From Chloroflexota bacterium (GTDB lineage: Bacteria > Chloroflexota > UBA11872 > VXOZ01): DNA of 64,000 nt. The DNA lies in NCBI GenBank assembly GCA_022824225.1, contig JAJEAH010000048.1, forward strand, positions 1 to 64,000. Reading direction: 5' to 3'. How positions within the stretch are numbered: the first letter of the stretch is position 1; each line of letters starts with the position of its first letter. The notes under the pieces were generated by a model. The model did not search any database, had not been told where the DNA came from, and saw only the letters and a program-made list of their open reading frames with translations. Below are positions 50,180 to 58,435 of this stretch, one piece after another. A program made the position numbers and the translations under genes.

Positions 50180-51454
50180 ATGGCTGAAGGGCTACGGGCC
50201 GGAGTTGGGCGCGCGACCATAACGCCGCCGATGGGGACGTGGCTGTGCGGTTTCGGCGGGCGCGAACACGGGTGCGACGCTATCCTCGACGACCTCTACG
50301 TCACGAGTCTCGTGCTGGCCAATGACGACACCACGCTCGCCGTCGTGACCTGCGACGTCTGCGGCCTGCCGTCCCAGCAGGTAGCCGCGCTGCGCAAGCT
50401 CGTTGCCGAGCAGACCGGCATTCCTGCCGCTCATGTGCTTGTCAATACCTCACACACGCATTCCGGCCCGTTCACGAGCATTCACGACGACATGTCGAGC
50501 CACGAGCGGGCGTATTCCACCAACCTTGTGCACACGCTGGCCGGTACCGTGAATGTGGCGCACAGCAATCTGGAGGCGTGCCGCATTACCCATGGCGCGG
50601 GCAGCGTTGCCGTGAACGTCAATCGCCGCGAGATGCAGGCGGCCGGCGGCATGATACTCGGCGAAAACGCGCGCGGGGCGCTGGATACTACCGTGCAGAT
50701 GCTGCGCGTGGATACGGACGAAGGCGAACCCCTGGCGGCGCTCATTCACTATGCGTGCCATCCCGTGGTGCTCACGCCGCCCAGCCATGCCGTGTCCGCT
50801 GACTTCGTGGGCGTGGCGCGGGGATTGTTCGAAGCGGCCAGCGGCGCGACCATGCTCTTCCTGCAGGGCGCGTGCGGCAACATCAACCCCATCGGCCAAC
50901 GCGCGGGCATCGACATGCAGGAGCGCCAGTGGGGTGTGGGCAGCGCCCTGGGCGCAGAGGCGCTCAAAGTCTATTCACTGAGCGGCCTGCGCACGGCTTT
51001 CGGGGACAACGAACCCCTGGCGCCGGTGCTGGGCGCCGCGCAGGAAACACTGGAACTGGACTTGCACACGCCCAATGAACGACCCTCAGGCGTCAGCCGC
51101 CGCACGGCCGCTCTCCGCTACTGGACGCCGCCCCTCGTCGGCAGCGACCGGGTGGAGTTTGAAGTGCAGGCGCTCCGCGTCGGCGACGTGGCGCTGGTCG
51201 GCGGCGCCGGTGAGGTCTTCATCGAAATTGCGCAAGGGGTGCAGGAACGCTCGCCCTTTGCCCACACCATGTACCTGGGCTACACGAACGGCGACATCGG
51301 CTACGTGCCCACCGCCGCCGCCTATCCCGAAGGCGGCTACGAGGTGGAAACCGCCCACTTCCACTACGGCCTCCCCGCCGCCGTGGCGCCGGAAAGCGCC
51401 GGCCGCGTGGTGGACGCGAGCGTGGCGGCATTGGAATCACTGAGTGCAAGCTAG
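50180..51454 (+). CDS. neutral/alkaline ceramidase-like N-terminal domain protein
   Basis: A 424-residue protein matching the catalytic domain of neutral/alkaline non-lysosomal ceramidases, but without their C-terminal domain (family about 700 residues). GVGRATITPPMGTWLCGFGG is the usual start. VLVNTSHTHSGP holds zinc-binding His residues, LIHYACHPVVLTPPSHAVSA a further His, and FLQGACGNINP the catalytic loop. Such short forms are abundant in bacteria living on organic matter and their true substrates are unknown. It precedes a TIM-barrel isomerase gene by 52 bases on the same strand, suggesting a small catabolic operon. No signal peptide is present. Confidence 0.87.
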   Translation: MAEGLRAGVGRATITPPMGTWLCGFGGREHGCDAILDDLYVTSLVLANDDTTLAVVTCDVCGLPSQQVAALRKLVAEQTGIPAAHVLVNTSHTHSGPFTSIHDDMSSHERAYSTNLVHTLAGTVNVAHSNLEACRITHGAGSVAVNVNRREMQAAGGMILGENARGALDTTVQMLRVDTDEGEPLAALIHYACHPVVLTPPSHAVSADFVGVARGLFEAASGATMLFLQGACGNINPIGQRAGIDMQERQWGVGSALGAEALKVYSLSGLRTAFGDNEPLAPVLGAAQETLELDLHTPNERPSGVSRRTAALRYWTPPLVGSDRVEFEVQALRVGDVALVGGAGEVFIEIAQGVQERSPFAHTMYLGYTNGDIGYVPTAAAYPEGGYEVETAHFHYGLPAAVAPESAGRVVDASVAALESLSAS

Positions 51455-51506
51455 GTGACACAGCGCGGATCGTTGCGGCAGCAATAGCAGTCATCTGAGG
51501 TAGGCA

Positions 51507-52343
51507 ATGTTCACTCTTGGCGTCATGACCGATGAAATCTCACAAGACTTTGCCCATGCGCTCGACGTGATCGAGGAGTTTGGCGTGCGCACGGTCGAAC
51601 TCCACGCTATGTGGGATAAGAACATCTGCGACCTGGACAGCCATGAGCTGACCCGGGTGCTGCGCATGGTGCGCGCACGCGACCTCACCGTGTGCGACAT
51701 CGCCTCGCTCTTCCTGCGGTGTCCCATCGACGATTTGGACGCCTACAACGAGCACGTCAAGATACTGGAACGGTCCATTCAGATTGCGCCGTTGTTCGAT
51801 TGCCAACTTGTGCGCTGCTTCTCGTTCTGGCGGGAAGACGACCTGGACACGCACTGGGATACGATACTCGAACGGCTGGAACTGCCGGTGCGCATGGCGG
51901 AGTCTGCCGGTGTGACGCTGGCGTTCGAGAACGTGCGCTCGTGCAATATCGGCACCGGCGCGGAAACCGCGCGTCTGATGGAGACCATTGATTCACCAAA
52001 CCTGCGCGTGATCTGGGACCCCGGCAACGCCTACGTGTCCGGCGAGGCGCGGCCCTATCCCGACGGCTACGAAGCCGTAAAGCCGTGGATCGTGCACGTA
52101 CACGTCAAGGACGCTGTGCTGAGCCCGGAGGGGGAATCGGTTTGGCAGCCCATTGGCGCGGGCAAGGTGGACTACGCCGGTCAGATGAAGGCGCTGGCGG
52201 AGGACGGCTACGACGGGGTGGTCTCATTGGAGACCCATTATTACCCCGAGGGCGGCACCCGCGAGCAGGGCAGCCGCGAGTCGTTTGCCGGCCTGCAGGC
52301 CATCCTGGCGGAACAGGGCATCGTGCCGAGAGAGATGGTCTAG
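51507..52343 (+). CDS. sugar phosphate isomerase/epimerase-like TIM-barrel protein
   Basis: A 278-residue xylose-isomerase-like TIM barrel (AP_endonuc_2 family), including sugar and inosose isomerases and epimerases. MFTLGVMTDEISQDFAHALD is the first strand. TLAFENVRSCNIGTGAETAR holds a metal-binding Glu, IWDPGNAYVSGE an Asp, IVHVHVKDAVL the His, and GVVSLETHYYPEGG the final Glu. All four expected metal ligands are visible. The GAGGTAGGCA sequence before ATG 51507 is a fair ribosome site. It follows the ceramidase-like gene closely. The substrate is unknown. Confidence 0.9.
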   Translation: MFTLGVMTDEISQDFAHALDVIEEFGVRTVELHAMWDKNICDLDSHELTRVLRMVRARDLTVCDIASLFLRCPIDDLDAYNEHVKILERSIQIAPLFDCQLVRCFSFWREDDLDTHWDTILERLELPVRMAESAGVTLAFENVRSCNIGTGAETARLMETIDSPNLRVIWDPGNAYVSGEARPYPDGYEAVKPWIVHVHVKDAVLSPEGESVWQPIGAGKVDYAGQMKALAEDGYDGVVSLETHYYPEGGTREQGSRESFAGLQAILAEQGIVPREMV

Positions 52344-52845
52344 CGCTCGTTTGCGCAGCGTTCACGACCGCTCCAGCCTTCTCCCTCCGCAGAGGGAGTT
52401 TCACCTGTGCTGCCATGCGCGACACACTGTCAAACGGGATTGCGGTTAAGAAGATACCGGCTTGCTCAGAAGACTATCCCGCCTCTTGGTGGGCTGGCCA
52501 TGTATCTCCGGTAGCGCAGGTCTGTAACCTGCGTCTGTCTTCGGTCGCTCATATGCCTGTATAGCTTGCTTGCCGCTGGGAGGCATGTCCCTAGCCGCTT
52601 TACCACGCCGCAACGACCCGGGGGCGATGAAACATGCCCGTCCCATCTCACCGACACGTCGCAACCGGGGACGTGCCCGCCGGATGCGATTCGCAGATGC
52701 GCCGAACTGCGGCACTTCCCAACGCTTCTCCACGTGAGGTCCGGCCACCATCCCGGACACTGCCCGCCGGCCGTCAAGCACGCGCGAGAGGCGCGTTTTC
52801 GCTACAATAGAGGCGAATAGCATCTGCAATCCAGGGGAGCGCGCG
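52344..52845. other. gap with an F5 repeat and candidate promoter
   Basis: 502 bases with no gene. F5 (GGTAGCGCAGGTCTGTAACC, near 52508) repeats the element near 25287. TACAAT at about 52803 in TTCGCTACAATAG is a likely -10 for the GSA gene starting at 52846. Confidence 0.55.
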
Positions 52846-54240
52846 ATGGGCACAACGGTCGGGACTGCCAACCTAACGCTAGACGAGCAATTCACGCGGC
52901 AATTCGCCGGTTCGGCCGCGCGCTTCCAGGACGCCGTAGACATCTTTCCCAACGGCGCTACCCACGACGGCCGTGCCCAGAAGCCGTTTCCCCTCTATAT
53001 CGAGCGCGCGCAGGGCGCGCACAAATGGGACGTGGACGGCAATCGCTTCATCGACTTTCTCGTGGGCCACGGCGCGCTCCTGCTGGGCCACGGCCATCCC
53101 GCCATCGTCGAGGCTGTGAACGCGCAGATGCAGCGCGGCACGCACTACGGCGCGGCCCATGAACGCGAAGTAGAGTGGGGCCGCTGGGTGCAGCGGCTGA
53201 TTCCGGCTGCTGAGCGCGTGCGCTTCACCAGTTCCGGCACCGAGGCCACGCTGATGGCCCTGCGGCTGGCGCGGGTGTTCACGGGCAAGAACAAGGTCGT
53301 CAAGTTCGAGCACCACTTCCACGGCTGGCATGACTACGTCGTGGTGGAAGGGCCGCCGGAGCCGCCGCCCGCCGGGGTGCCGGCCGGCACTGCCGACACC
53401 ATGGTCGTGCTGCCGGTGCACGATCTCGAGCGCCTGGAAGCCGTGCTGCGGGACGATTCCGATGTTGCCGCCGTCATCATGGAACCCACCGGCGCCGGCT
53501 ACGCCACCTATCCCCTGGACCCCGATTTTCTCGCGGGGGTGCGCAAGCTCACGCTCGATTACGGTGTGGTGCTCGTCATGGATGAAGTCATCACCGGCTT
53601 TCGCTGCTCGCCGGGGGGCGCGCAGGCGGCCACCGGCGTCATTCCCGACCTTACCAGCCTGGCGAAGATCCTGGCCGGCGGGCTGCCCGGCGGTGCCGTG
53701 GCGGGACGCGCCGACATCATGGCTCACCTCGCCTACAGCGACGAGCCGGGGTGGAACGCCCGCAAGAAAGTCCGCCACCAGGGCACGTTCAATGCCAATC
53801 CCCTTTCGGCAACCGCGGGGTCAACCGCCTTGGCCATCGTGGCCGAGGGCTGGCCGGCGCGCCACGTGAACGACCTCGCCGCTCTGCTGCGCGCCGAGCT
53901 CAATCAGGTCATGGACGCCCACGGCTTGAGCGGCTGCGTCTACGGCACGTACTCCATGTTCCACATTCTGCTCAGCAACCCCCACAACCCGCGCGAGAAA
54001 ATCTCGCCGGCGGACATTGGCGCCGCGGGCCAGCCGCCTTTCATCGCCATGCGCGACGCCGACGCCGCGCTGTTCGGCAAGTTCAAGCGCGGCCTGCAGG
54101 TGCACGGCGTTGACCTCATGGGCGACGGCGGCATGCTCTCCACGGCGCACACTGAAGAAGATGTGCGCGAGGCCGCGGCGGCGTTCGACCGCACCATCGA
54201 CCTGCTGAAGCAGGAGGGTACGATCCCTGGTGTGCGGTAG
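52846..54240 (+). CDS. class III aminotransferase, glutamate-1-semialdehyde aminomutase-like (copy 2)
   Basis: A 464-residue PLP enzyme of the HemL-like class III group. RFTSSGTEATLMALRLARVF binds the PLP phosphate, LVMDEVITGFRCSPGGAQ holds the ring-contact Asp, and LTSLAKILAGGLPGGAVAG the Schiff-base Lys274. GTFNANPLSATAG is the usual follow-up. The C-terminus has an unusual inserted segment (PREKISPADIGAAGQPPFIA). It is only distantly similar to the copy at 41.6-43.0 kb, so the two are old paralogues rather than a recent duplication. A catabolic aminotransferase/aminomutase acting on amino acids or amines is the likely role. Confidence 0.9.
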   Translation: MGTTVGTANLTLDEQFTRQFAGSAARFQDAVDIFPNGATHDGRAQKPFPLYIERAQGAHKWDVDGNRFIDFLVGHGALLLGHGHPAIVEAVNAQMQRGTHYGAAHEREVEWGRWVQRLIPAAERVRFTSSGTEATLMALRLARVFTGKNKVVKFEHHFHGWHDYVVVEGPPEPPPAGVPAGTADTMVVLPVHDLERLEAVLRDDSDVAAVIMEPTGAGYATYPLDPDFLAGVRKLTLDYGVVLVMDEVITGFRCSPGGAQAATGVIPDLTSLAKILAGGLPGGAVAGRADIMAHLAYSDEPGWNARKKVRHQGTFNANPLSATAGSTALAIVAEGWPARHVNDLAALLRAELNQVMDAHGLSGCVYGTYSMFHILLSNPHNPREKISPADIGAAGQPPFIAMRDADAALFGKFKRGLQVHGVDLMGDGGMLSTAHTEEDVREAAAAFDRTIDLLKQEGTIPGVR

Positions 54241-54341
54241 CTTTAGGGAGCTACACCATGTGCGCAACTGCAGTTGACGCGGGAGGAGGCAAGTGCCTCT
54301 GATGAGAGCTGGGGTAAGCAACCCGGGGAAGGGAGCAAGTC

Positions 54342-54579
54342 ATGGCAGTCTTTGACACCCATAAGGCGTTTGAGACCTTGACGAGCGGAGGCTTCAGCGA
54401 TCGATGCCCAAGCGCGGGCGCTGCTTAGCGCTATGGGCGAATCCCGTGAGTCCTTAGCTACTAAGGCAGACCTACGAGAACTGGAGTTGCGGGTACGGCC
54501 GCATTTGGGAGCCTATGTGTTCGCTGCGGCCGGCTTGGTGATAGCCGTGCTCATCGCCTATATGGAGCTACGTGGATAG
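54342..54579 (+). pseudogene. frameshifted small coiled-coil membrane protein (CCDC90/DUF1640-like)
   Basis: Too short and broken for the ORF track. ATG 54342 (GGGAG upstream) encodes MAVFDTHKAFETLTSGGFSD and then meets a stop. In the +1 frame the match resumes as AIDAQARALLSAMGESRESL, then ATKADLRELE, and ends with one membrane helix (AYVFAAAGLVIAVLIAYMEL) at TAG 54577-54579. FDTHKAF and L-A-T-K-A-D-L-x-E-L are typical of small CCDC90/DUF1640 proteins, whose role is poorly known. A single frameshift separates the halves. A sequencing error is the main alternative. Confidence 0.7.
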
Positions 54580-54664
54580 CGAATGACGATTATCTTGACT
54601 AAGCCCTGAGCGTCCATCTTGGTGCGCTTTCAATGCCGGTGTGCAGTATTGGGGAGAACAGTAA

Positions 54665-55654
54665 GTGAACCCTACCGCCAACGAACCGTCCTACGGTGGA
54701 CCCGACCAGGAGATCTTCAAGCACGCGTTCACCGATCCGCTGAGCCCGTGCGAGCAGGTCTATCCGCCGCTGGCTACGCTTGACGACATTCATGCGATGA
54801 ACTCGTCGGTGGCGATGCCGGTGGACCGCTTCTTCACCGCCTACGCGGACTTGCAGATCGTGGGGGCGGACTCGCTGGCGCTCGACGGCGGCGATACCCA
54901 CTTGCTGCGCCTCACTTACACCCTGGGCGGAGACACGTTCCACGCCCATGCCTATGCGCCCGCCCACCCGCAGACCGCGCGTCCCGCCGCGCTGGTCACG
55001 CCGGGAAGCGGCCTCAATTGCTCGGAGGGCATCTACCGCAACGACCCGGAGAGCTACCACTACGGCATCGTGGAGGCGCTGGGCGACGCCTGCAACACCT
55101 ACGTCTTTATCAAGCCCAATGAGGACTGCCTGGCGTTCCACAATGGATCAGGCAAACTCAACATAAACTTCTTCGTCAACTGGCTGCTGAACCGGGCCCA
55201 GTCATTTTCCGCCGCGTACATCGTGGGCGCTATGGCCGTCACGAAATACTTGCAGGGGCGGCACGACGCCGTGGTGCTCGCCGGGCTTTCTCAGGGCGGC
55301 GGCGCGACCTTGCTCACCGCCTTACAGTCGCAGCCCACGGCCGCCGTGATCGCCTCCGGCTTCTCGGTAATCATGGACCGCATCCAGTGGTCGGGGCACA
55401 ACCAGATCATCATTCCCGGCATCGGCCAGGCCTATAGCAACGAGAACGTGCGGGAAAAGATCAAGGCGTCGCCGACGCAGTTCCTCTTTACCTACGGTAA
55501 ACAGGAAAGCGTCATCTACCGCCTCGAGGCGGAAGAGCACTATAGCTGCGACTTCCTCGCGGAATGCCCCAACGTGCGCTGCGAGTCCCACCACGAGGGC
55601 CACATCTTCCACGTGGGGATCACGAGCGACTTCCTGCGGGGGTTTGGGTTATAG
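54665..55654 (+). CDS. alpha/beta-hydrolase-fold esterase-like protein
   Basis: A 329-residue hydrolase. The nucleophile elbow is VVLAGLSQGGGATLL (GxSxG, with Ser near residue 206). AAIVTPGSGLNCSEGI-type sequence near residue 120 forms the oxyanion region. The C-terminal SHHEGHIFHV supplies a plausible catalytic His. The N-terminal 75 residues form a beta-rich lid-like segment. No signal peptide; GTG 54665 has GGGGAG upstream. It resembles uncharacterised acetyl-xylan- or dienelactone-hydrolase-like enzymes more than lipases. It lies between the second GSA gene and DUF3604 on the same strand, in a likely catabolic cluster. Confidence 0.78.
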   Translation: MNPTANEPSYGGPDQEIFKHAFTDPLSPCEQVYPPLATLDDIHAMNSSVAMPVDRFFTAYADLQIVGADSLALDGGDTHLLRLTYTLGGDTFHAHAYAPAHPQTARPAALVTPGSGLNCSEGIYRNDPESYHYGIVEALGDACNTYVFIKPNEDCLAFHNGSGKLNINFFVNWLLNRAQSFSAAYIVGAMAVTKYLQGRHDAVVLAGLSQGGGATLLTALQSQPTAAVIASGFSVIMDRIQWSGHNQIIIPGIGQAYSNENVREKIKASPTQFLFTYGKQESVIYRLEAEEHYSCDFLAECPNVRCESHHEGHIFHVGITSDFLRGFGL

Positions 55655-55773
55655 AGGGTGCGTTCGGCCTCCGGCAGTTGAGGTTGCGGCCTACCTCTAG
55701 CATGTCTCGTAGAATCACGTTGCTATGGCGTCTCCGGTTAGATGGGTGGAAATCTCTGTGCGAATGAACGGCC

Positions 55774-57726
55774 ATGGGTAACGGAGAGCACTACACCGAC
55801 GAGTGGACGCCGCTCAATCCCGTCATCTTGGAGGCGTACCGCCCGCCGTCGGACGTAGTGGTCGCGGCGGCCTGCGCGCCCCGGCAGGCCATGGTGGGCA
55901 CGTGGCAGCGCGTCGCGCTGCGGCTGACCCTGGGGCGGGACGGGTTGCGCCGGGGCGATTCGTTGGCGGTGCAGTCCGCGACGCGGGGTTTGCAGTCGTG
56001 GCCGTCCCTGCAGGTCCTGATGCCTGCCGAGGCGGGGTATACAAGCGCCGCGGCGGCCTCCGGCCGGCGCGTAACCTGCACGCTCAGCGGGCAGCACGTG
56101 CGCGTGACCGCCCTGGATGCGCTCCCCGCCGGTGATACGATTGTGCTCACCTACGGCGACCGGCGCGCCGGCGGACCCGGCATCCGCATGACCCTCGCAG
56201 CCCTCCGCCAGTGGTTCCGCGTGCTCTACGAGCCGGGTGACGGGTCCGGCGCCCGCGAGGTGTCAGCCGACCCGCCCTATCTCGACCTCCTACCGGCTGC
56301 GCCGCACCGTCTGGACGTCTTAGCGCCCAGCCGGGCGCGCCGCGGTGAGCCCTTTGATCTCGTGGTCAAGGCCGTCGATGAACACGGCAACACCGCCGCT
56401 CCGTTGGCGCAGCCCGCGGTCATTTCTCCGGTCAACGGAACCGACTGTCCCCCCGAAATTGCATTGTCCACCGGCGGGCGCGCCGCCGGGCGCGCCGCCA
56501 TCGTGCTGAAGGAAGACATGCCCCCTGTTGGGAGGGTGCGTCTCGTGGTGCGGCATCCCGCCGTGCCTGCAGCGGGGCGCGGCACGCCGCTGGAAGCGCT
56601 GCCCGCCCACGACGATTCCGATCTCGTCTTCTGGGGCGACTTACATGCCCACACGTCCCACGGCCATGCCTACGGTGAGATCGAAGACCTGTACCACTAC
56701 GCCAGTGATGAAGCGCGCCTGGACTTTGTGGCGCACGTGGAGCACTACACCCGCGCCGGTGAGTGGCTGCACCCGTGGTGGCGGCGGCGCTATCCCGATT
56801 GTCAAACGGTCGTGGACTTCGTCGAGCGCTCCTGGCAGGAGCGGCTGGCACTGGCGCGGCAGTTTGACGATCCGGGCCGGTTCGCACCGCTACTGGGCTT
56901 CGAATGGGCCCACGACACGGGGCATCTCAACGGCTTCTTTCCCGGTCTGGACGCGCCGCCGGTCTACCCAACGAGCTTTCGCGATCCGGCTATGACGCCC
57001 GCCCATCTCAATGAGTTGCTCGCCGGTCACGAGTGGTTCGGCGTGCCCCACCACACCGCGTTTCCGCTGGGCCGGGGCACGTTGGGCGGCTTCAGGTGGG
57101 AGCTTTTCGACCCGGAGACCATGCCGTGCGTGGAGATCGCCTCCAAGCAGGGCAATGGCGAGTATTTCGGCGCGCCGAACGCCGCCCTGCCCATGGGCGT
57201 GGGCGGCACGGTGCGCGAGGGTCTGGCGCGCGGCCTGCGCTTCGGCTTTGTGGGCGCGACCGACACGAATATCGCCCGCCCGGGCTCGTTCACCGCTCAG
57301 GAGAAACGCCAGCGGCTACCGGGGTTGACGGCTGTATTCGCGCCTGCGCTGGAGCGCAGAGCAATCTACGATGCCATCCGCCAACGCCGCTGCTATGCCA
57401 CCCTGGGCGGCAGACCCATCCTGCGCTTCGGCATCAACGGCGCGTTCATGGGCGAGTCCCTGCGCTTGCCCCAGGCCGACACCGTGAAGCACATTGTATG
57501 TGATGTTGCCGGTTCGGCGGAACTCGCCCGCGTGGAGGTCATCAAGAACGGCGCGCCGTTCTTTCAATTCGTCACCACCGATACCGGCGCCCACAACCGC
57601 ACCCACGACTACCGCGAAGAGTTCCCCGACACCACCCCCAGCCAACCCGGCGACTACTACTACCTGCGCGTCCAGCAACACGACGGCGCCCTCGCCTGGT
57701 CCAGCCCGATCTGGATCGACCTCTAA
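55774..57726 (+). CDS. DUF3604 / PHP-like metal-dependent hydrolase
   Basis: A 650-residue protein. The second half carries DUF3604, a PHP-related domain. VFWGDLHAHTSHGHAYGEIE holds the HxH ligands, FVAHVEHYTRAGEWLHPWW and PLLGFEWAHDTGHLNGFFPG further metal-binding residues. EWFGVPHHTAFPLGRG and FVGATDTNIARPGS complete the site. The N-terminal 270 residues are beta-rich (KAVDEHGNTAAPLAQPAVIS) and Ig-like, probably for substrate binding. Family members are widespread in marine bacteria and uncharacterised. No signal peptide was seen. It ends about 100 bases before the restriction endonuclease gene. Confidence 0.88.
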   Translation: MGNGEHYTDEWTPLNPVILEAYRPPSDVVVAAACAPRQAMVGTWQRVALRLTLGRDGLRRGDSLAVQSATRGLQSWPSLQVLMPAEAGYTSAAAASGRRVTCTLSGQHVRVTALDALPAGDTIVLTYGDRRAGGPGIRMTLAALRQWFRVLYEPGDGSGAREVSADPPYLDLLPAAPHRLDVLAPSRARRGEPFDLVVKAVDEHGNTAAPLAQPAVISPVNGTDCPPEIALSTGGRAAGRAAIVLKEDMPPVGRVRLVVRHPAVPAAGRGTPLEALPAHDDSDLVFWGDLHAHTSHGHAYGEIEDLYHYASDEARLDFVAHVEHYTRAGEWLHPWWRRRYPDCQTVVDFVERSWQERLALARQFDDPGRFAPLLGFEWAHDTGHLNGFFPGLDAPPVYPTSFRDPAMTPAHLNELLAGHEWFGVPHHTAFPLGRGTLGGFRWELFDPETMPCVEIASKQGNGEYFGAPNAALPMGVGGTVREGLARGLRFGFVGATDTNIARPGSFTAQEKRQRLPGLTAVFAPALERRAIYDAIRQRRCYATLGGRPILRFGINGAFMGESLRLPQADTVKHIVCDVAGSAELARVEVIKNGAPFFQFVTTDTGAHNRTHDYREEFPDTTPSQPGDYYYLRVQQHDGALAWSSPIWIDL

Positions 57727-57829
57727 TGTGGACTATTCTCAAGGCCGGCTGTAAAGTAGCTTGAAAAGCCCACACGAACTGTCCGGAAAATCGCCAATTT
57801 TGCCGGCAGCTAGATACATACATTCTCTG

Positions 57830-58435
57830 ATGGCGATAGCGCAAAATACAGTTGACGTCACCAATTTCAATCGACAAGCGCGCCTACCGTATGATTTGCG
57901 GCTTCAGGACTTTCAGATGGCCATGCAGGATGTCTATGACTTCTTGTATGACGTGAATTCGCATCTTAGCGGAAGAGGACTGCAGCGGCTCGACGACATG
58001 CTGCGCCCCGCGATACTGTCTGGGGCCCTATCTGACATGCTGACGGCCAGTCTCGCAAAGCACTCCCGTGTACTTACGGAAAACCAATACCACAACGGAC
58101 ACCCAGACCTCGTCGTGCAAGGAGTCTACCCCCATAATGCGGTTAAGGCCGGAGCAGAAGGCGTGGAAGTCAAGACGACGCGGAAGGCTGGAGGAGCCGT
58201 GGATACGCACGGGGCGCGCGAACAGTGGATGTGCGTCTTCGTCTACCGCGTGGATACGGAGTCCGAGCCCGCGATTGAACGCGAGCCTCTGACCTTCGCC
58301 GAGGTCTATCTGGGACACGTCAAAATCGAGGACTTCCGCCGGAATCCCCGTAGCGAGCTTGGCACTCGTACCGCGACACTCCACAAGAACGGCATTCAGA
58401 AACTCCGCCAGTGTTGGGTCTATCGTCTGGACTGA
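57830..58435 (+). CDS. type II restriction endonuclease (PD-(D/E)xK)
   Basis: A roughly 201-residue nuclease. The start is uncertain: ATG 57830 lacks a good ribosome site and TTG 57761 is also open. The catalytic pattern is GHPDLVVQGVYPHNAV followed by EGVEVKTTRKAGGA: Asp, then Glu-x-Lys. The helical N-terminus (FQMAMQDVYDFLYDVNSHL) is consistent with a dimerisation region. It lies tail-to-tail with a DNA methyltransferase and overlaps its 3' end by 16 bases, the standard layout of a convergent R-M pair. The recognition sequence is unknown. G+C is lower than in adjacent genes, consistent with horizontal acquisition. Confidence 0.82.
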   Translation: MAIAQNTVDVTNFNRQARLPYDLRLQDFQMAMQDVYDFLYDVNSHLSGRGLQRLDDMLRPAILSGALSDMLTASLAKHSRVLTENQYHNGHPDLVVQGVYPHNAVKAGAEGVEVKTTRKAGGAVDTHGAREQWMCVFVYRVDTESEPAIEREPLTFAEVYLGHVKIEDFRRNPRSELGTRTATLHKNGIQKLRQCWVYRLD

